From positions 1 through 64,000 of the forward strand of contig CAWHYL010000005.1 of assembly GCA_963833655.1 (NCBI GenBank): a stretch of DNA of 64,000 bases. Reading direction: 5' to 3'. The position numbers and the translations under genes are program-made. The stretch's first letter is position 1; each line of letters starts with the position of its first letter. Below the pieces are notes generated by a model. It searched no databases, was not told the origin of the DNA, and was given only the letters and a program-made list of their open reading frames with translations. This document shows, piece by piece, positions 52,002-61,054 of this stretch. Source of the DNA: 3-1-20CM-4-69-9 sp963833655. GTDB lineage: Bacteria; Actinomycetota; Thermoleophilia; Gaiellales; Gaiellaceae.

Positions 52002-52934
52002 CTACACGGCGGCCAGGCGTTCGCCGACCGGCAGCGGGCCGGCGCGCGGCGGCATCAGGCCGAACAGCCAGAGCGAGTACGGCAGATACCCGTCGGACTT
52101 CATCTCGGTCGTGTGCGCCCATCCGCCGACGAACTCGCTGACCGGCGCCGCGGGGTTCAGGCGCTTCACCGTGCGGCAGAGCAGGCCCGATTCGTCCTGT
52201 CCGTTCGTCACGGTGCGATCACGTTTGCTCCACCAGATCTGCAGCGGGACAGCCGAGAACGCGATCTTGCGCGCCCAGTCGAGCGGGCTCCGCAGCGCGT
52301 AGCCGTGCGGATCGGTCAGCGGCGTGCCGCCGATCTCGTCGCGCGCGAGCTTCTGGAGACCACGCCCCATCGGCTGGCCTTCGAACGCTCGGTAGCGCGC
52401 GGCCATGTCCGTCGGCGCGTCGAACGCGGCGGCGCCCGCGAGCAGGTGCGGGAAGCGCGCGACGAGCAGCAGCGTCTCCTGGCCGCCCATGCTGCCGCCG
52501 TACGCGTACACGCGGCGCCGATCGACGTGCAGCCAAGGCAGCGCGTGCTCCACGATGTCCGGCATCCGCGCGAGGTCGTGGATCTCGCCGGGGTCGCCCC
52601 ACGAGAAGAGCGTCAGCGCGCGTCCTTGCCCTTCGGGATTGACGACGGCGAAGTCGCCGGTCGCCGGCAGCCGCCCCCAGCGCTTGATGTTCTCCTTGGC
52701 GCCGACACCGCGCCCGTGGGGCGAGATCACGAGCGGGATCGGCGGCGCGCCGTCGAGGCCGTAGTCGGCAGGGACGATCACGTACGCGCGGCGCAGGAGA
52801 CCGTCATGTGCCCAGTACGAGATCGGGATCACTTTCACCGCGCGCGACCGAGAGGCGGCGCCCGTCGAGGCCGCCGCGAGTGCCGTCAGCGTTGTGAGTG
52901 CGAGGACGAACGCCGCAAGCTTCGCCACCACCAC
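52002..52934 (-). CDS. Secreted alpha/beta-hydrolase (esterase D / depolymerase-like)
   Basis: The product has 310 residues. A signal peptide spans about 1-27 (LAAFVLALTTLTALAAAS). The nucleophile elbow is GGSMGGQE, with a downstream acid near SKRDRTVTNGQ and His in GGWAHTTEMK. It would cleave an ester outside the cell. The gene stands alone between the glycan set and the oxidoreductase. Confidence 0.8.
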   Translation of the reverse strand: MVVAKLAAFVLALTTLTALAAASTGAASRSRAVKVIPISYWAHDGLLRRAYVIVPADYGLDGAPPIPLVISPHGRGVGAKENIKRWGRLPATGDFAVVNPEGQGRALTLFSWGDPGEIHDLARMPDIVEHALPWLHVDRRRVYAYGGSMGGQETLLLVARFPHLLAGAAAFDAPTDMAARYRAFEGQPMGRGLQKLARDEIGGTPLTDPHGYALRSPLDWARKIAFSAVPLQIWWSKRDRTVTNGQDESGLLCRTVKRLNPAAPVSEFVGGWAHTTEMKSDGYLPYSLWLFGLMPPRAGPLPVGERLAAV

Positions 52935-52999
52935 ACCGTATGCCGGACGCAGGACGTTTCCTGCGAAGTCAACGGACGCTTAACGCGGCCGCAACACGG

Positions 53000-54130
53000 C
53001 TACACGCGCTGCACGATCCGCGCCGGCGAGAAAAGCCCCAACAGCGGGTCGTCACGGCCGAGCAACGCATCGGCGACGAGCTCGCCGCAGAGCAGGCCGA
53101 AGACGTTCCCGTGGCCGGAGTATCCCGCCGCCACCCAGACGCCGTCGTGCCCCGGCACTGGCCCGACGAGTGGGAGCAGATCCTGCGTCAGTCCAAAGAT
53201 GCCGGCCCAGCGATGCGTGACCGCCGGCATGTCACCGAGCAGCTCGACGAGGAACGCGTCGAGGGCGTCCTGGATCGGCTGCGTCGTCGTCTCGTCGTTC
53301 GTCATCTCCGTGAGGATCGAGAAATCGCGAAAGCCGCCGAGGACGACGCGGCCGTCCGCGAGCTGCTGCCAGTAGTCGAACCCGTGGCGCGCGTAGTGCG
53401 GGCACTCGAACAGCTGCTCGGCGAGCGGTGCCGTCGCGATGACCTGGCCGCGGGCGGGCCAAAGCGCCTCGTCGAGCTCGGGCAACAGGCCGTGGCCGGA
53501 GCCGTCGGTCGCGATCACGATCTGCTCGGCGTCGATGTCGGCGAGTGACTCGACCCGGTGGTCTGTCGCGAACGCGACGCCGGCGCCGGCGGCGCGGTCG
53601 GCCAGCCGCCGGACGAAGCCGGCAGGCTGGACTGATCCGTCCGTCGGGTGGAAGATGGCGCCTCTGAAATCCGGGCGGAGGTGCGGCAGCTCGTCGCGCC
53701 AGTCGGCGGCGAAGCCGTCCTCGCGCAGCGCCTCGTACTCAGCTCGAATCTCGACGCGCTCCTCCACGTCCGCGGCGAGCCGCAAGCTGCCTGTTCGTCT
53801 GAAGGCGTCGCCGGTAAGAGCCTCAACCCGGTCGACGGCCAGCTCGGTGCGCCGCCACAGCTCGCGCGCCTCGTCTGCGCCGTAGGTCTCACGCGCGACG
53901 TCGTATCGTGCCGCCGCGCCGCGCAGCGCGAAGCCGCCGTTCCGTCCACTCGCACCCTCGCCGACGCCGCGGGCGTCGTAGACGCGCACACGCTTGCCTT
54001 CGCCCGCAAGCGCGGCGGCGCACGAACATCCTGTGATGCCGGCGCCGATGACTGCGACATCGACCTGGTCGAGCTCCTGCGAGGCGACGGTGGGCCGCGA
54101 CTCGGTGAGCCAGAAGGGCTCGTTTTCCAC
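53000..54130 (-). CDS. FAD-dependent amine/amino-acid oxidoreductase (DAO family)
   Basis: The product has 376 residues. The dinucleotide motif VAVIGAGITGCSCAAALAGE is at 25-44, followed by GASGRNGGFAL, the DAO-family loop, and a C-terminal GVWVAAGYSGHGNVFG. The layout resembles gamma-glutamylputrescine oxidase or glycine oxidase. It oxidises an amine or D-amino acid to the imine with FAD; the substrate is not determined. GTG start; it ends just after the esterase region and follows dprA closely on the opposite side. Confidence 0.85.
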   Translation of the reverse strand: MENEPFWLTESRPTVASQELDQVDVAVIGAGITGCSCAAALAGEGKRVRVYDARGVGEGASGRNGGFALRGAAARYDVARETYGADEARELWRRTELAVDRVEALTGDAFRRTGSLRLAADVEERVEIRAEYEALREDGFAADWRDELPHLRPDFRGAIFHPTDGSVQPAGFVRRLADRAAGAGVAFATDHRVESLADIDAEQIVIATDGSGHGLLPELDEALWPARGQVIATAPLAEQLFECPHYARHGFDYWQQLADGRVVLGGFRDFSILTEMTNDETTTQPIQDALDAFLVELLGDMPAVTHRWAGIFGLTQDLLPLVGPVPGHDGVWVAAGYSGHGNVFGLLCGELVADALLGRDDPLLGLFSPARIVQRV

Positions 54131-54139
54131 ACGGCGATG

Positions 54140-54961
54140 CTACGCGAGCGCACGGTAGGTCCCGTCACCTTCCGAGGCGAGACCCCCCAACTCGAGCTCC
54201 GCGAGCTCGACCGCGATCTGTGCCGCGGTGCGTCCGGTCGATCGCACCAGCTCGTCGGCAGTCGCCGGCATCAGGTCGAGCAGCGGGTGCGACTTCGCCG
54301 GCTTCGGCTCTGCCTCGATTCCGAGCGACTCGAGCACGTCGGCCGCGCTCGTCAGCGGCGTCGCGCCGAGGCGGAGCAACGAGTTCGTGCCGGCCGACAG
54401 CGACGAGGTGATCTCGCCGGGCACCGCGAAGACCTCGCGCCCGTCTTCGAGCGCGAAGTCGGCGGTGATGAGCGCGCCGCTGCGTTCCCGCGCCTCTACG
54501 ACGATCGTCGCAACACAGAGCCCCGCGACGATCCGGTTCCGCGCCGGGAAGCGGTACGGCGCCGGCTCGACGCCGGGGCCGTACTCGGACACGATCAGCG
54601 AGCGCTCGGCGATCGCTCCCGCGAGCTGCGCGTGTCCCGCCGGGTAGTCGCGGTCGATGCCGCAGCCGAGAACGGCGACCGTGTGTCCATCGGTTTCGAG
54701 CGCGCCGCGATGCGCCTCACCGTCGACGCCGCGGGCAAGGCCGCTGACGACGACGATGCCGGCGGCGGCGAGCTCGCGGCCGAGCATCCTCGCCACCTGT
54801 GCCCCGTACGGCGAGCACGCCCGCGCCCCGACGAGTGCGACGGCCGGACGCGTGAGCAGCTCCGGCTCGGCTGCCCCCGCCCCGCGGAGATAGAGGCGGT
54901 TCGGCGGATCGTGGATCGCGCGGAGGAGCGGTGGTAGCTGGTCTTTACGCAGCCAGTTCAC
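54140..54961 (-). CDS. dprA: DNA-protecting protein DprA
   Basis: The product has 273 residues from GTG 54,959-54,961; TTG at 54,979 would add six residues. The Rossmann-like domain shows PAVALVGARACSPYGAQVAR, VVSGLARGVDGEAHRGAL, FPARNRIVAGLC and ERSGALITADFALEDGREVF. A C-terminal winged helix (HPLLDLMPATADELVRSTG) is present; the N-terminal SAM domain is not. DprA loads RecA on incoming single-stranded DNA during transformation. It overlaps comM by 17 bases. Confidence 0.93.
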   Translation of the reverse strand: MNWLRKDQLPPLLRAIHDPPNRLYLRGAGAAEPELLTRPAVALVGARACSPYGAQVARMLGRELAAAGIVVVSGLARGVDGEAHRGALETDGHTVAVLGCGIDRDYPAGHAQLAGAIAERSLIVSEYGPGVEPAPYRFPARNRIVAGLCVATIVVEARERSGALITADFALEDGREVFAVPGEITSSLSAGTNSLLRLGATPLTSAADVLESLGIEAEPKPAKSHPLLDLMPATADELVRSTGRTAAQIAVELAELELGGLASEGDGTYRALA

Positions 54962-56396
54962 TCGGAGCTCGATAGACAAGTGCCTCGGCGACGTGATCCG
55001 GCTCGACCGACTCCGCGGCCGCCAACGCGGCGATCGTCCCGGCGACGCCCGCGACCTTCGCGCGACCCCGGCCGGACAGACGCAGGCGCTCGACCGCCTT
55101 CGTGAGCACCTCGTCTGCGGCCGGCGTGCGCTGCGGCGGCGCCTCGGAGAGCCGCACGCGCGCTGCGCCGACACGCTCACGCACGGCGCCGGACTGCTCG
55201 CCCTGGCCGGCCTGCAAGTCCGTCGCGCGCGGCCGCGGCACCGCCACGACGATGTCGAAGCGGTCGAGGAGCGCACGCGACAGCCGGTCGCGGTAGCGGG
55301 CGATGCGTTGTGGCGGGCACGAGCATTGGGCACCAGGATCGCCGCGGGCACCGCACGGACAGAGGTTCATCGTCCCGAGCAGCTGGAACCTCGCCGGGAA
55401 GCGGACGCTGCCGGCCGCCCGCGCGACGAGGATCTCGCCGTCCTCGAGCGGCTGGCGCAGCGCTTCGAGCGCCGAGCGCTGGAATTCTGCGAGCTCGTCG
55501 AGCAGCAGCACGCCTCGGTGGGCGAGGCTCGCCTCGCCGGGCCTGAGCCTCGGCCCACCGCCGACGATTGCCGCCGTGGAGGAGCTGTGGTGCGGAGCGC
55601 GGAACGGCGGGTAGCCGATGAGCGGGTGGTCCGGATCGACGAGGCCCGCGACGGAGTGGATGCGGGTGACCTCGAGCGCCGCCTCCTCCTCGAGCGGAGG
55701 CAGGATTCCCGATAAGCGCCGCGCCAGCATCGTCTTGCCGATCCCCGGCGGGCCTGCGAGGAGCATGTTGTGCCGCCCGGCCGCGGCGACCTCGAGCGCA
55801 CGGCGCGCGCGCTCCTGCCCGCGGACATCGGCGAGGTCGGGCGGCGACCCGCGCGACTTCCCATTCGCCGCGACGAACTCCGGCAGCTCGGCCTCACCGC
55901 GGAGATAGGCGACCGCCTCCGCGAGATGCCTGACGCCGACCGGCTCGACACCGGCCAGCGCCGCCTCTGCGGAGGCGTCGTGAGCGCAGATGACGCGTTC
56001 GACGCCGAGGCGACGTGCGCCTTCCGCAACGCCGAGGACGCCTCCGACACGCCGCAGCTCTCCGTCGAGAGCAAGCTCTCCGCACGAGACGTGCTCGCCG
56101 AGCCGCTCGCGCGGAATCTGCCCTGACGCAGCGAGGAGCGCAAGGGCGATCGGCAGGTCGAAGCCCGAGCCCTCCTTCTTCAGGTCGGCCGGCGCCAGGT
56201 TGACCGTGCACCTGCCAGGCCAGCGGAGCGCCGCCGCCTTGATCGCGGTGCGGACGCGATGCTTGGCTTCCTGGCACGCGCGGTCGACGAGGCCGACGAG
56301 CGTGAACGACGGGACCGCGTCCTGAACATGCGCCTCGACTTCGACGCGGCGCGGCTCGAGGCCGACAAGGGCGAAGGTGACTGCGCGTGCGAGCAC
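54945..56396 (-). CDS. comM: ComM/YifB-type Mg-chelatase-like AAA+ protein
   Basis: The product has 483 residues. The N-terminal Lon-protease-like domain (FTLVGLVDRACQEAKHRVRT, NLAPADLKKEGSGFDLPIAL) precedes the AAA+ module with Walker A LAGPPGIGKTMLARRL, Walker B GVLLLDELAEF and a cysteine-rich insert LCPCGARGDPGAQCSC. ComM is a hexameric branch-migration helicase that extends recombination during natural transformation. It is coupled to dprA. Confidence 0.93.
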   Translation of the reverse strand: MLARAVTFALVGLEPRRVEVEAHVQDAVPSFTLVGLVDRACQEAKHRVRTAIKAAALRWPGRCTVNLAPADLKKEGSGFDLPIALALLAASGQIPRERLGEHVSCGELALDGELRRVGGVLGVAEGARRLGVERVICAHDASAEAALAGVEPVGVRHLAEAVAYLRGEAELPEFVAANGKSRGSPPDLADVRGQERARRALEVAAAGRHNMLLAGPPGIGKTMLARRLSGILPPLEEEAALEVTRIHSVAGLVDPDHPLIGYPPFRAPHHSSSTAAIVGGGPRLRPGEASLAHRGVLLLDELAEFQRSALEALRQPLEDGEILVARAAGSVRFPARFQLLGTMNLCPCGARGDPGAQCSCPPQRIARYRDRLSRALLDRFDIVVAVPRPRATDLQAGQGEQSGAVRERVGAARVRLSEAPPQRTPAADEVLTKAVERLRLSGRGRAKVAGVAGTIAALAAAESVEPDHVAEALVYRAPSELAA

Positions 56397-56438
56397 TCCG
56401 CGAACGTACGCGGAAAGGTGTGACGTGTCTGTGCCGAA

Positions 56439-57542
56439 TTAGCGCGCGATCAGCACATCTTCGAAGAACTCGCCCGCGCGGCGACCCGTGCGGCGATTGA
56501 CGTGGCGACGCAGCCGTTGCTCGAGGCGAAGTCCCGCGCGCTCGAGGATCTCCGGATAGAGGTCGCGGCGGTCGTTGACGACGATGACGAACGGCGCGCG
56601 CGTCGGTAGCGACTCCTTTGCGTTGAGGAACGCCGTGACGATCCCGTCGGAATACGCTGAAAGAGCGGCGCGCGAGGCGCCGGCCGCGGCAGCGCCGACC
56701 TCGAGCTCGCGGCGGTCGTCGAGGCCGAGGAGCTCGTACGCGTACCGGTGCTGCTCGTGGTAGTCGATCAGGCCCGGGTACGGCGGCGAGGTCAGGACGC
56801 CGTCGAAGCGACCGAGCGCGAGCTCGCGCACATCGCCGTGGATGACCGTCGCCACACGGCCGCGCGCACGCACGCGCGCGAACTCCTTCAGGCGGGCGAG
56901 CGTGTCGAGCGCGTACCGACGCAGGAAGTGTGCGGCCGTCTCGACCGGCCGGCACTCACGACGGTGCTTGTGACACCAGTACGGCTCGAGCTGCGGCTCG
57001 CGCGGGAAGTCGAGGTCGAAGTGCGTCGTCCGCCGCGCCGAGCGCGCGGCGCGCGCGAGCACCACGCGCAAGACATCCGCGTGGTCGTAATCGTCCACGA
57101 GAGCGCGAAAGCCGAGTAGCTCGCGCGCCGCCTGTGGCCCGAACCAGCGGCGCACGTACATAGACGGCCGCTCCGTCGTCGTTTCGCCGACGCGCGCGTG
57201 CCCGGCGCGGAGGTCCTGCTCGAGCGCGAACGGGTTGTACACGCGCGTCTTGACGTCGATGAGCAGGCAGTTGAAGGCGGCGACGTCGACGCCTGTTGCG
57301 TCCAGCCCGCTCTCCAGCGCCTGGACCAGCGTCGTCCCGGACCCGGCGAACGGATCGAGCACGTGCTGGCCCGGGCGGAAATACCGCGCGAGGAGCACCT
57401 CCACGAGTTGCGGAATGAACTTCCCGAGGTACGGGTGCAGCCGGTGAACGTGCCGCGTCCGCTCCCGTTCCGGGAGGTCACTCTCGGACCACGAGAGCTC
57501 GAGGTCGAGGTCTGCGTAGAGGGCGTCCTGGGTCGGAGCCAC
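56439..57542 (-). CDS. DNA methyltransferase (SPPY type) with N-terminal SAM motif
   Basis: The product has about 367 residues. The SAM-binding motif I, DPFAGSGTT, is at about 63-71, and the catalytic motif TSPPYP at 251-256 (GVLTSPPYPGLIDYHEQH). The 180-residue spacer between them may act as target-recognition domain. SPPY motifs transfer methyl to an exocyclic amino group, N4-cytosine or N6-adenine. GTG 57,540-57,542 is chosen as the nearest start before the conserved part. No restriction gene is near, so it is an orphan enzyme set between yraN and comM. Confidence 0.75.
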   Translation of the reverse strand: MAPTQDALYADLDLELSWSESDLPERERTRHVHRLHPYLGKFIPQLVEVLLARYFRPGQHVLDPFAGSGTTLVQALESGLDATGVDVAAFNCLLIDVKTRVYNPFALEQDLRAGHARVGETTTERPSMYVRRWFGPQAARELLGFRALVDDYDHADVLRVVLARAARSARRTTHFDLDFPREPQLEPYWCHKHRRECRPVETAAHFLRRYALDTLARLKEFARVRARGRVATVIHGDVRELALGRFDGVLTSPPYPGLIDYHEQHRYAYELLGLDDRRELEVGAAAAGASRAALSAYSDGIVTAFLNAKESLPTRAPFVIVVNDRRDLYPEILERAGLRLEQRLRRHVNRRTGRRAGEFFEDVLIAR

Positions 57543-57564
57543 CCGCGCCAGTTCGACATGAAGG

Positions 57565-57903
57565 TCAGAAAGCCTCGGCCAGCCGCACCAACCTCCCCTC
57601 CTGAACGCAGATGACGTCGAACGACACATTGAGCCCCGCATGCACCGGATGGGCCTCGAGCCACGCCGTCGCGGCGCAGCGGATCCGCCGCTGCTTCTCG
57701 CCGTCGACCATCTCGGCCGGCGTACCGAATGCGAGGCCTGCCTTCTCCTTCACCTCGCAGAAGACGAGCCGCCGGCCGCGCCGCACGACCAGGTCGAGCT
57801 CGTAGCCGCCCGCCCACGCGTTCGTGTCGAGAATGCGATAGCCGCGCAGGCGGTACCACCAGGCCGCCCGCCGCTCCGCTCGATTGCCGGAAAGCTGGGA
57901 CAC
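57565..57903 (-). CDS. yraN: YraN family (UPF0102) nuclease-fold protein
   Basis: The product has 112 residues. It matches the family: GNRAERRAAWWYRLRGYRIL, then GYELDLVVRRGRRLVFCEVK with the acidic-Lys pattern of a Holliday-junction-resolvase-like fold, and EKQRRIRCAATAWL. The cellular role is not established. It is a usual neighbour of rnhB and comM. Confidence 0.92.
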   Translation of the reverse strand: MSQLSGNRAERRAAWWYRLRGYRILDTNAWAGGYELDLVVRRGRRLVFCEVKEKAGLAFGTPAEMVDGEKQRRIRCAATAWLEAHPVHAGLNVSFDVICVQEGRLVRLAEAF

Positions 57904-57969
57904 GCCGCCACGTTACGTCGGGAAATCGCGCGCAACTGTAACGACTGTGTGCCGGTTCTCAGCACGGCG

Positions 57970-58806
57970 TTACGGGTTCTTCACCGAGCTCAGGATCGTG
58001 AACGTGCGCCGGTCGATCACCGCCAGCGGTCGGCCGTGCGGCCCGCGCACGACGAGATGTCCAGCACCGTCGGTTCTGAGTCGATAGTCGAACATCCGCT
58101 GCGGTGAGCGCTGCCAGGGCAGGTTGATGCAGACAGCCTCGAGACCGCGCGCGTTCAGCGCGTGGATGAACGGGCGTGCGTTGCCGCCGTAGAGCGTGTA
58201 GGCCCAGCCGTCCTTCCACGTTCGCGAGATCGGCATGCCCTGCATTCCCGTCGCCCATGAACGGCGGTCGGCAACGATCTTCGCGAGCAGCTTCCCTGCA
58301 CGGAGGTCGTAGGCACGCACGCGGTAGAGCGTCGGATCTTCCGACGAGAAGTACTCGATCAAGTACACGTAGCGCCCGTCCGGCGACGCCGCGTCGAACG
58401 TCAAGGTGCCGGGGATCGTGATGTCGCGACTGGTCTTCAGCGTGCGCGTATCGAGGAGCTTGAAGGTCGTCGGCGTGCGTAGCTGCCCGTCCGCGCCGTA
58501 AACGTCATGCGCGAGCAAAAGCGCGCGGCCGCCCTGGACGAGACCTTCGACGGTGTTGTCGTATGCCACGAGTGGCAGGCCCCAGCTCCCGTCGACCGAG
58601 CGTTGGCGCACGACGCGGCTCTGCCGGTCGAGCGCCTCGACGAGCGTTGCCGGGCCGGCGGGAAGCGCGACGTAGCGAACCTTGCCGCTCGTGACGCCGC
58701 TCCCGCCGCGGCTGATGCCGGGGCTCGGCCCGGCGCCGGACGCCATGGTTGTCGACGAGAGGATCGCGGCCGCCGCCGCGAGAACGAGCAAACTCCGACT
58801 TCGCAT
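57970..58806 (-). CDS. Secreted protein with beta-propeller-like repeats
   Basis: The product has 278 residues. A signal peptide spans about 1-24 (LLVLAAAAAILSSTTMASG). Repeats such as FKLLDTRTLKTSRDITIPG, AASPDGRYVYLIEYF and VRAYDLRAGKLL suggest a small WD/YVTN-type propeller. AGGAGG precedes ATG 58,804-58,806. It interrupts the otherwise conserved rnhB-yraN order. Function unknown. Confidence 0.75.
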   Translation of the reverse strand: MRSRSLLVLAAAAAILSSTTMASGAGPSPGISRGGSGVTSGKVRYVALPAGPATLVEALDRQSRVVRQRSVDGSWGLPLVAYDNTVEGLVQGGRALLLAHDVYGADGQLRTPTTFKLLDTRTLKTSRDITIPGTLTFDAASPDGRYVYLIEYFSSEDPTLYRVRAYDLRAGKLLAKIVADRRSWATGMQGMPISRTWKDGWAYTLYGGNARPFIHALNARGLEAVCINLPWQRSPQRMFDYRLRTDGAGHLVVRGPHGRPLAVIDRRTFTILSSVKNP

Positions 58807-58903
58807 CTCAGCCTCCTGTGGGGTGACGACCGCTCTACACCGACCGGCGCCCTCAAGGTTCCGCGACTCCCTCCGTCAGCCGCTTGTCGTGCGAACGGAC
58901 GCG

Positions 58904-59563
58904 TCAGGCGGACATCGCCGCGAGCTCGGCGTCGCTCAGGTAGCAGAGCGCCTGGAACGAGCGGCGGTGAATCCGCGACGGCCCGCGCTCGCGAACGACC
59001 GCCGAGTGTCCCGGCGTGATGTAGCCCACGTGCGAGGAGAACCCGTAGTGCGGATAGAGCGCGTCCATGCGGCGCATGAGCCGGTCGCGCGTGACCTTCG
59101 CGACGATCGACGCGGCCGCGATTGCCGCGCTCTTCTCGTCGCCGTCGACGACGGCCCGATGCTCGGGCGCAGTGGGGCCGAGCCGGAAGCCGTCGACGAG
59201 ACACGCCTCCGCGGGCGGCGACAACGCGTGCAAGATCTCGCGCATCGCGGCGAGGTTCGACTTGTGCAGGCCGTTGCGGTCGATCTGGCCGTGCGGGATG
59301 ACGCGGACGACGACCTGCTCCGCACAGGCGACGACAGCGCGGAAGAGCGTTTCGCGCCGTTCGGGCGCCACCTGCTTCGAGTCGTTCAGGAGTGCGAGCG
59401 GCCGCACCCTGTGGTCGCGGAGGCAGCCGTAGTCGAGCAGGACTCCGGCGACGACGAGCGGGCCCGCGAGACAGCCGCGCCCGGCCTCGTCCGTGCCCGC
59501 AACCAGGCGTGCGCCGAGCCTGCGGTCGAACCTCAGGAGCTTCTGGCCGGAGCTGAGCGCCAC
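58904..59563 (-). CDS. rnhB: Ribonuclease HII
   Basis: The product has 219 residues from GTG 59,561-59,563. The active-site acids are in GTDEAGRGCLAGPLVVAGV and later in CLVDGF and DGDEKSAAIAAASIVAKVTR, followed by PHYGFSSHVGYITPGH. It cuts RNA in RNA-DNA hybrids, including single misincorporated ribonucleotides. It lies 19 bases after rplS and is probably co-transcribed with it. Confidence 0.95.
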   Translation of the reverse strand: MALSSGQKLLRFDRRLGARLVAGTDEAGRGCLAGPLVVAGVLLDYGCLRDHRVRPLALLNDSKQVAPERRETLFRAVVACAEQVVVRVIPHGQIDRNGLHKSNLAAMREILHALSPPAEACLVDGFRLGPTAPEHRAVVDGDEKSAAIAAASIVAKVTRDRLMRRMDALYPHYGFSSHVGYITPGHSAVVRERGPSRIHRRSFQALCYLSDAELAAMSA

Positions 59564-59582
59564 GGCCGCCGAGGATAGCTCG

Positions 59583-60029
59583 CTACTCGGTTGGCTCTGC
59601 GACCGCTTCCGGGGTCTCGGCCTCGGAAACCTCGCTCGGAGCGGCTTCTTGCTGCGGGGCCGGGCGCGTCGGGCGCGCACGGTCCTGGCGGAGCTCCCGG
59701 ACGCGCGCCTTCCGGCCGACCTTCCCGCGCAGGTAGTAGAGCTTCGCCCGGTTCACGTCGCCGATCGCTGCGACCTCGATCTTCTCGATCTTCGGTGAAT
59801 GCAGCGGGAACGTCCGCTCGACGCCGATCCCGAAGGACTGCTTGCGGACGGTAAAGGTCTCGCGCGCTCCTGCGCCCTGGCGCTTCAGGACGATGCCCTC
59901 GAACACCTGGATCCGCGCCCGCTGGCCCTCGATCACCTTGAAGTGGACGCGCACGGTGTCCCCCGCCTTGAACCGGGGAATGTCGGCACGCACCTGGGCG
60001 CGCTCGATTGACTCGATGACCTTGCTCAT
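59583..60029 (-). CDS. rplS: Ribosomal protein bL19
   Basis: The product has 148 residues. The conserved bL19 core is DIPRFKAGDTVRVHFKVIEG, FEGIVLKRQGAGARETFTVR, RTFPLHSPKIEKIEV and RRAKLYYLRGK-like DVNRAKLYYLRGKVG. A 35-residue Glu/Pro/Ala tail is extra compared with the usual 115-residue protein. It lies at the bridge between the subunits. No Shine-Dalgarno precedes ATG 60,029. Confidence 0.97.
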   Translation of the reverse strand: MSKVIESIERAQVRADIPRFKAGDTVRVHFKVIEGQRARIQVFEGIVLKRQGAGARETFTVRKQSFGIGVERTFPLHSPKIEKIEVAAIGDVNRAKLYYLRGKVGRKARVRELRQDRARPTRPAPQQEAAPSEVSEAETPEAVAEPTE

Positions 60030-60214
60030 AGGAGGGCGGCCGGCGACGGCCGTCGCGGAATGCTAGCGAAGATGAATTCACGCCCACGACCCGTGCTCCG
60101 GGTCGGCACGGGACATGTCCCCAACGGCGGGCGCGACGCCCGGTTGGTGCCAGGCACGAATTGGGGCATTTGCTGGAGTTCGGCCGAACGCGGCACGACC
60201 GAAGAAGGCCTGGT
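60030..60214. other. lepB-rplS spacer with several palindromes
   Basis: 185 bases. It holds CCCGTGC/GCACGGG (60,090-60,112), GGGACATGTCCC (60,110-60,121) and GTGCCAGGCAC (60,147-60,157). It probably contains a terminator for lepB or a leader and promoter for rplS. The last palindrome resembles GGTGCCTGGCACC at 62,274-62,286. Confidence 0.45.
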
Positions 60215-61054
60215 CTAGTGGAAGGAGATGCGCGAGGGCGGCCAGTAGGTCGCGAAGACGTTGCCGATCAAGTTCTTGCGCGGCACGAGGCCCCAGACAC
60301 GTGAGTCGCAGGACGATCTTCGGTTGTCGCCCATCATCAGGTACATGTTCTTCGGAATGCGGGTGTAGGTGTTCCGCGGCGGGATGTCCGACAAGCCCAT
60401 CGTCCGGTCGTCCCGGCGGTCGCTCTTGATGTAGGGCTCGTCGAGCTTCTGGCCGTCGATGTAGACGAAGCCCTGGCGCTCTTCCCAGACGTCGCCGGGC
60501 AGGCCGATCAGCCGCTTCACGAACGTCCCTTCGGAGCCGCACTCCTGCTTCGCGAGGCTGGGCGTGTTGAACACGACGATGTCGCCTCGGTGCGGCGAGC
60601 GCAGGTGATAGCAGAACCGGCAGGCGAGCACGCGATCGGACGTCCGCGCCTCGCACCCTTGTGCAGGCACGGCGCAGTGCAGCGTCGGCTCCATCGACGA
60701 CGACGGGATCCGGTAGGGATTGACGACCCACGCCTTGATCGCGAGCACGATGGCGACGGCGCCGACGATCGTGACGACCCAGTCGATCGCGACGCGCCAG
60801 CCGTGCGGCAGGTTCGGAAACAGGCGGTCGATCGGGTTGTGCGACTTCCGCCGGTCATCCGCGTCCGCCCCGTCGAGGCCGGCGTCGTAGAGCGCGCGCT
60901 GCTCCGGGTCGCGGAGCACATCGTACGCGTCGCGCAACTCCACCCACGAGCCGTCCTGATAGCGGCGCTCGAGCGCCGCGCGGCGGTAGGCCGCCTCGAT
61001 CTCGTGCGGCGACGCCGACGGCGACACGCCGAGTACCTCGTATGCGTTGTTCAC
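60215..61054 (-). CDS. lepB: Signal peptidase I with an N-terminal J-like domain
   Basis: The product has 279 residues. Residues 1-60 fold like a DnaJ J-domain (NAYEVLGVSPSASPHEIEAA, LRDAYDVLRDPEQRALYDAG) but the HPD tripeptide is missing. A membrane helix lies at about 88-108. The peptidase domain has catalytic Ser120 in IPSSSMEPTL and Lys180 in GTFVKRLIGLPGD, then LMMGDNRRSSCDSR. Four cysteines (127, 134, 145, 148) sit in an insert and could bind metal or pair. It cleaves signal peptides at the outer membrane face. GTG start within the trmD stop (GTGA). Confidence 0.92.
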   Translation of the reverse strand: MNNAYEVLGVSPSASPHEIEAAYRRAALERRYQDGSWVELRDAYDVLRDPEQRALYDAGLDGADADDRRKSHNPIDRLFPNLPHGWRVAIDWVVTIVGAVAIVLAIKAWVVNPYRIPSSSMEPTLHCAVPAQGCEARTSDRVLACRFCYHLRSPHRGDIVVFNTPSLAKQECGSEGTFVKRLIGLPGDVWEERQGFVYIDGQKLDEPYIKSDRRDDRTMGLSDIPPRNTYTRIPKNMYLMMGDNRRSSCDSRVWGLVPRKNLIGNVFATYWPPSRISFH

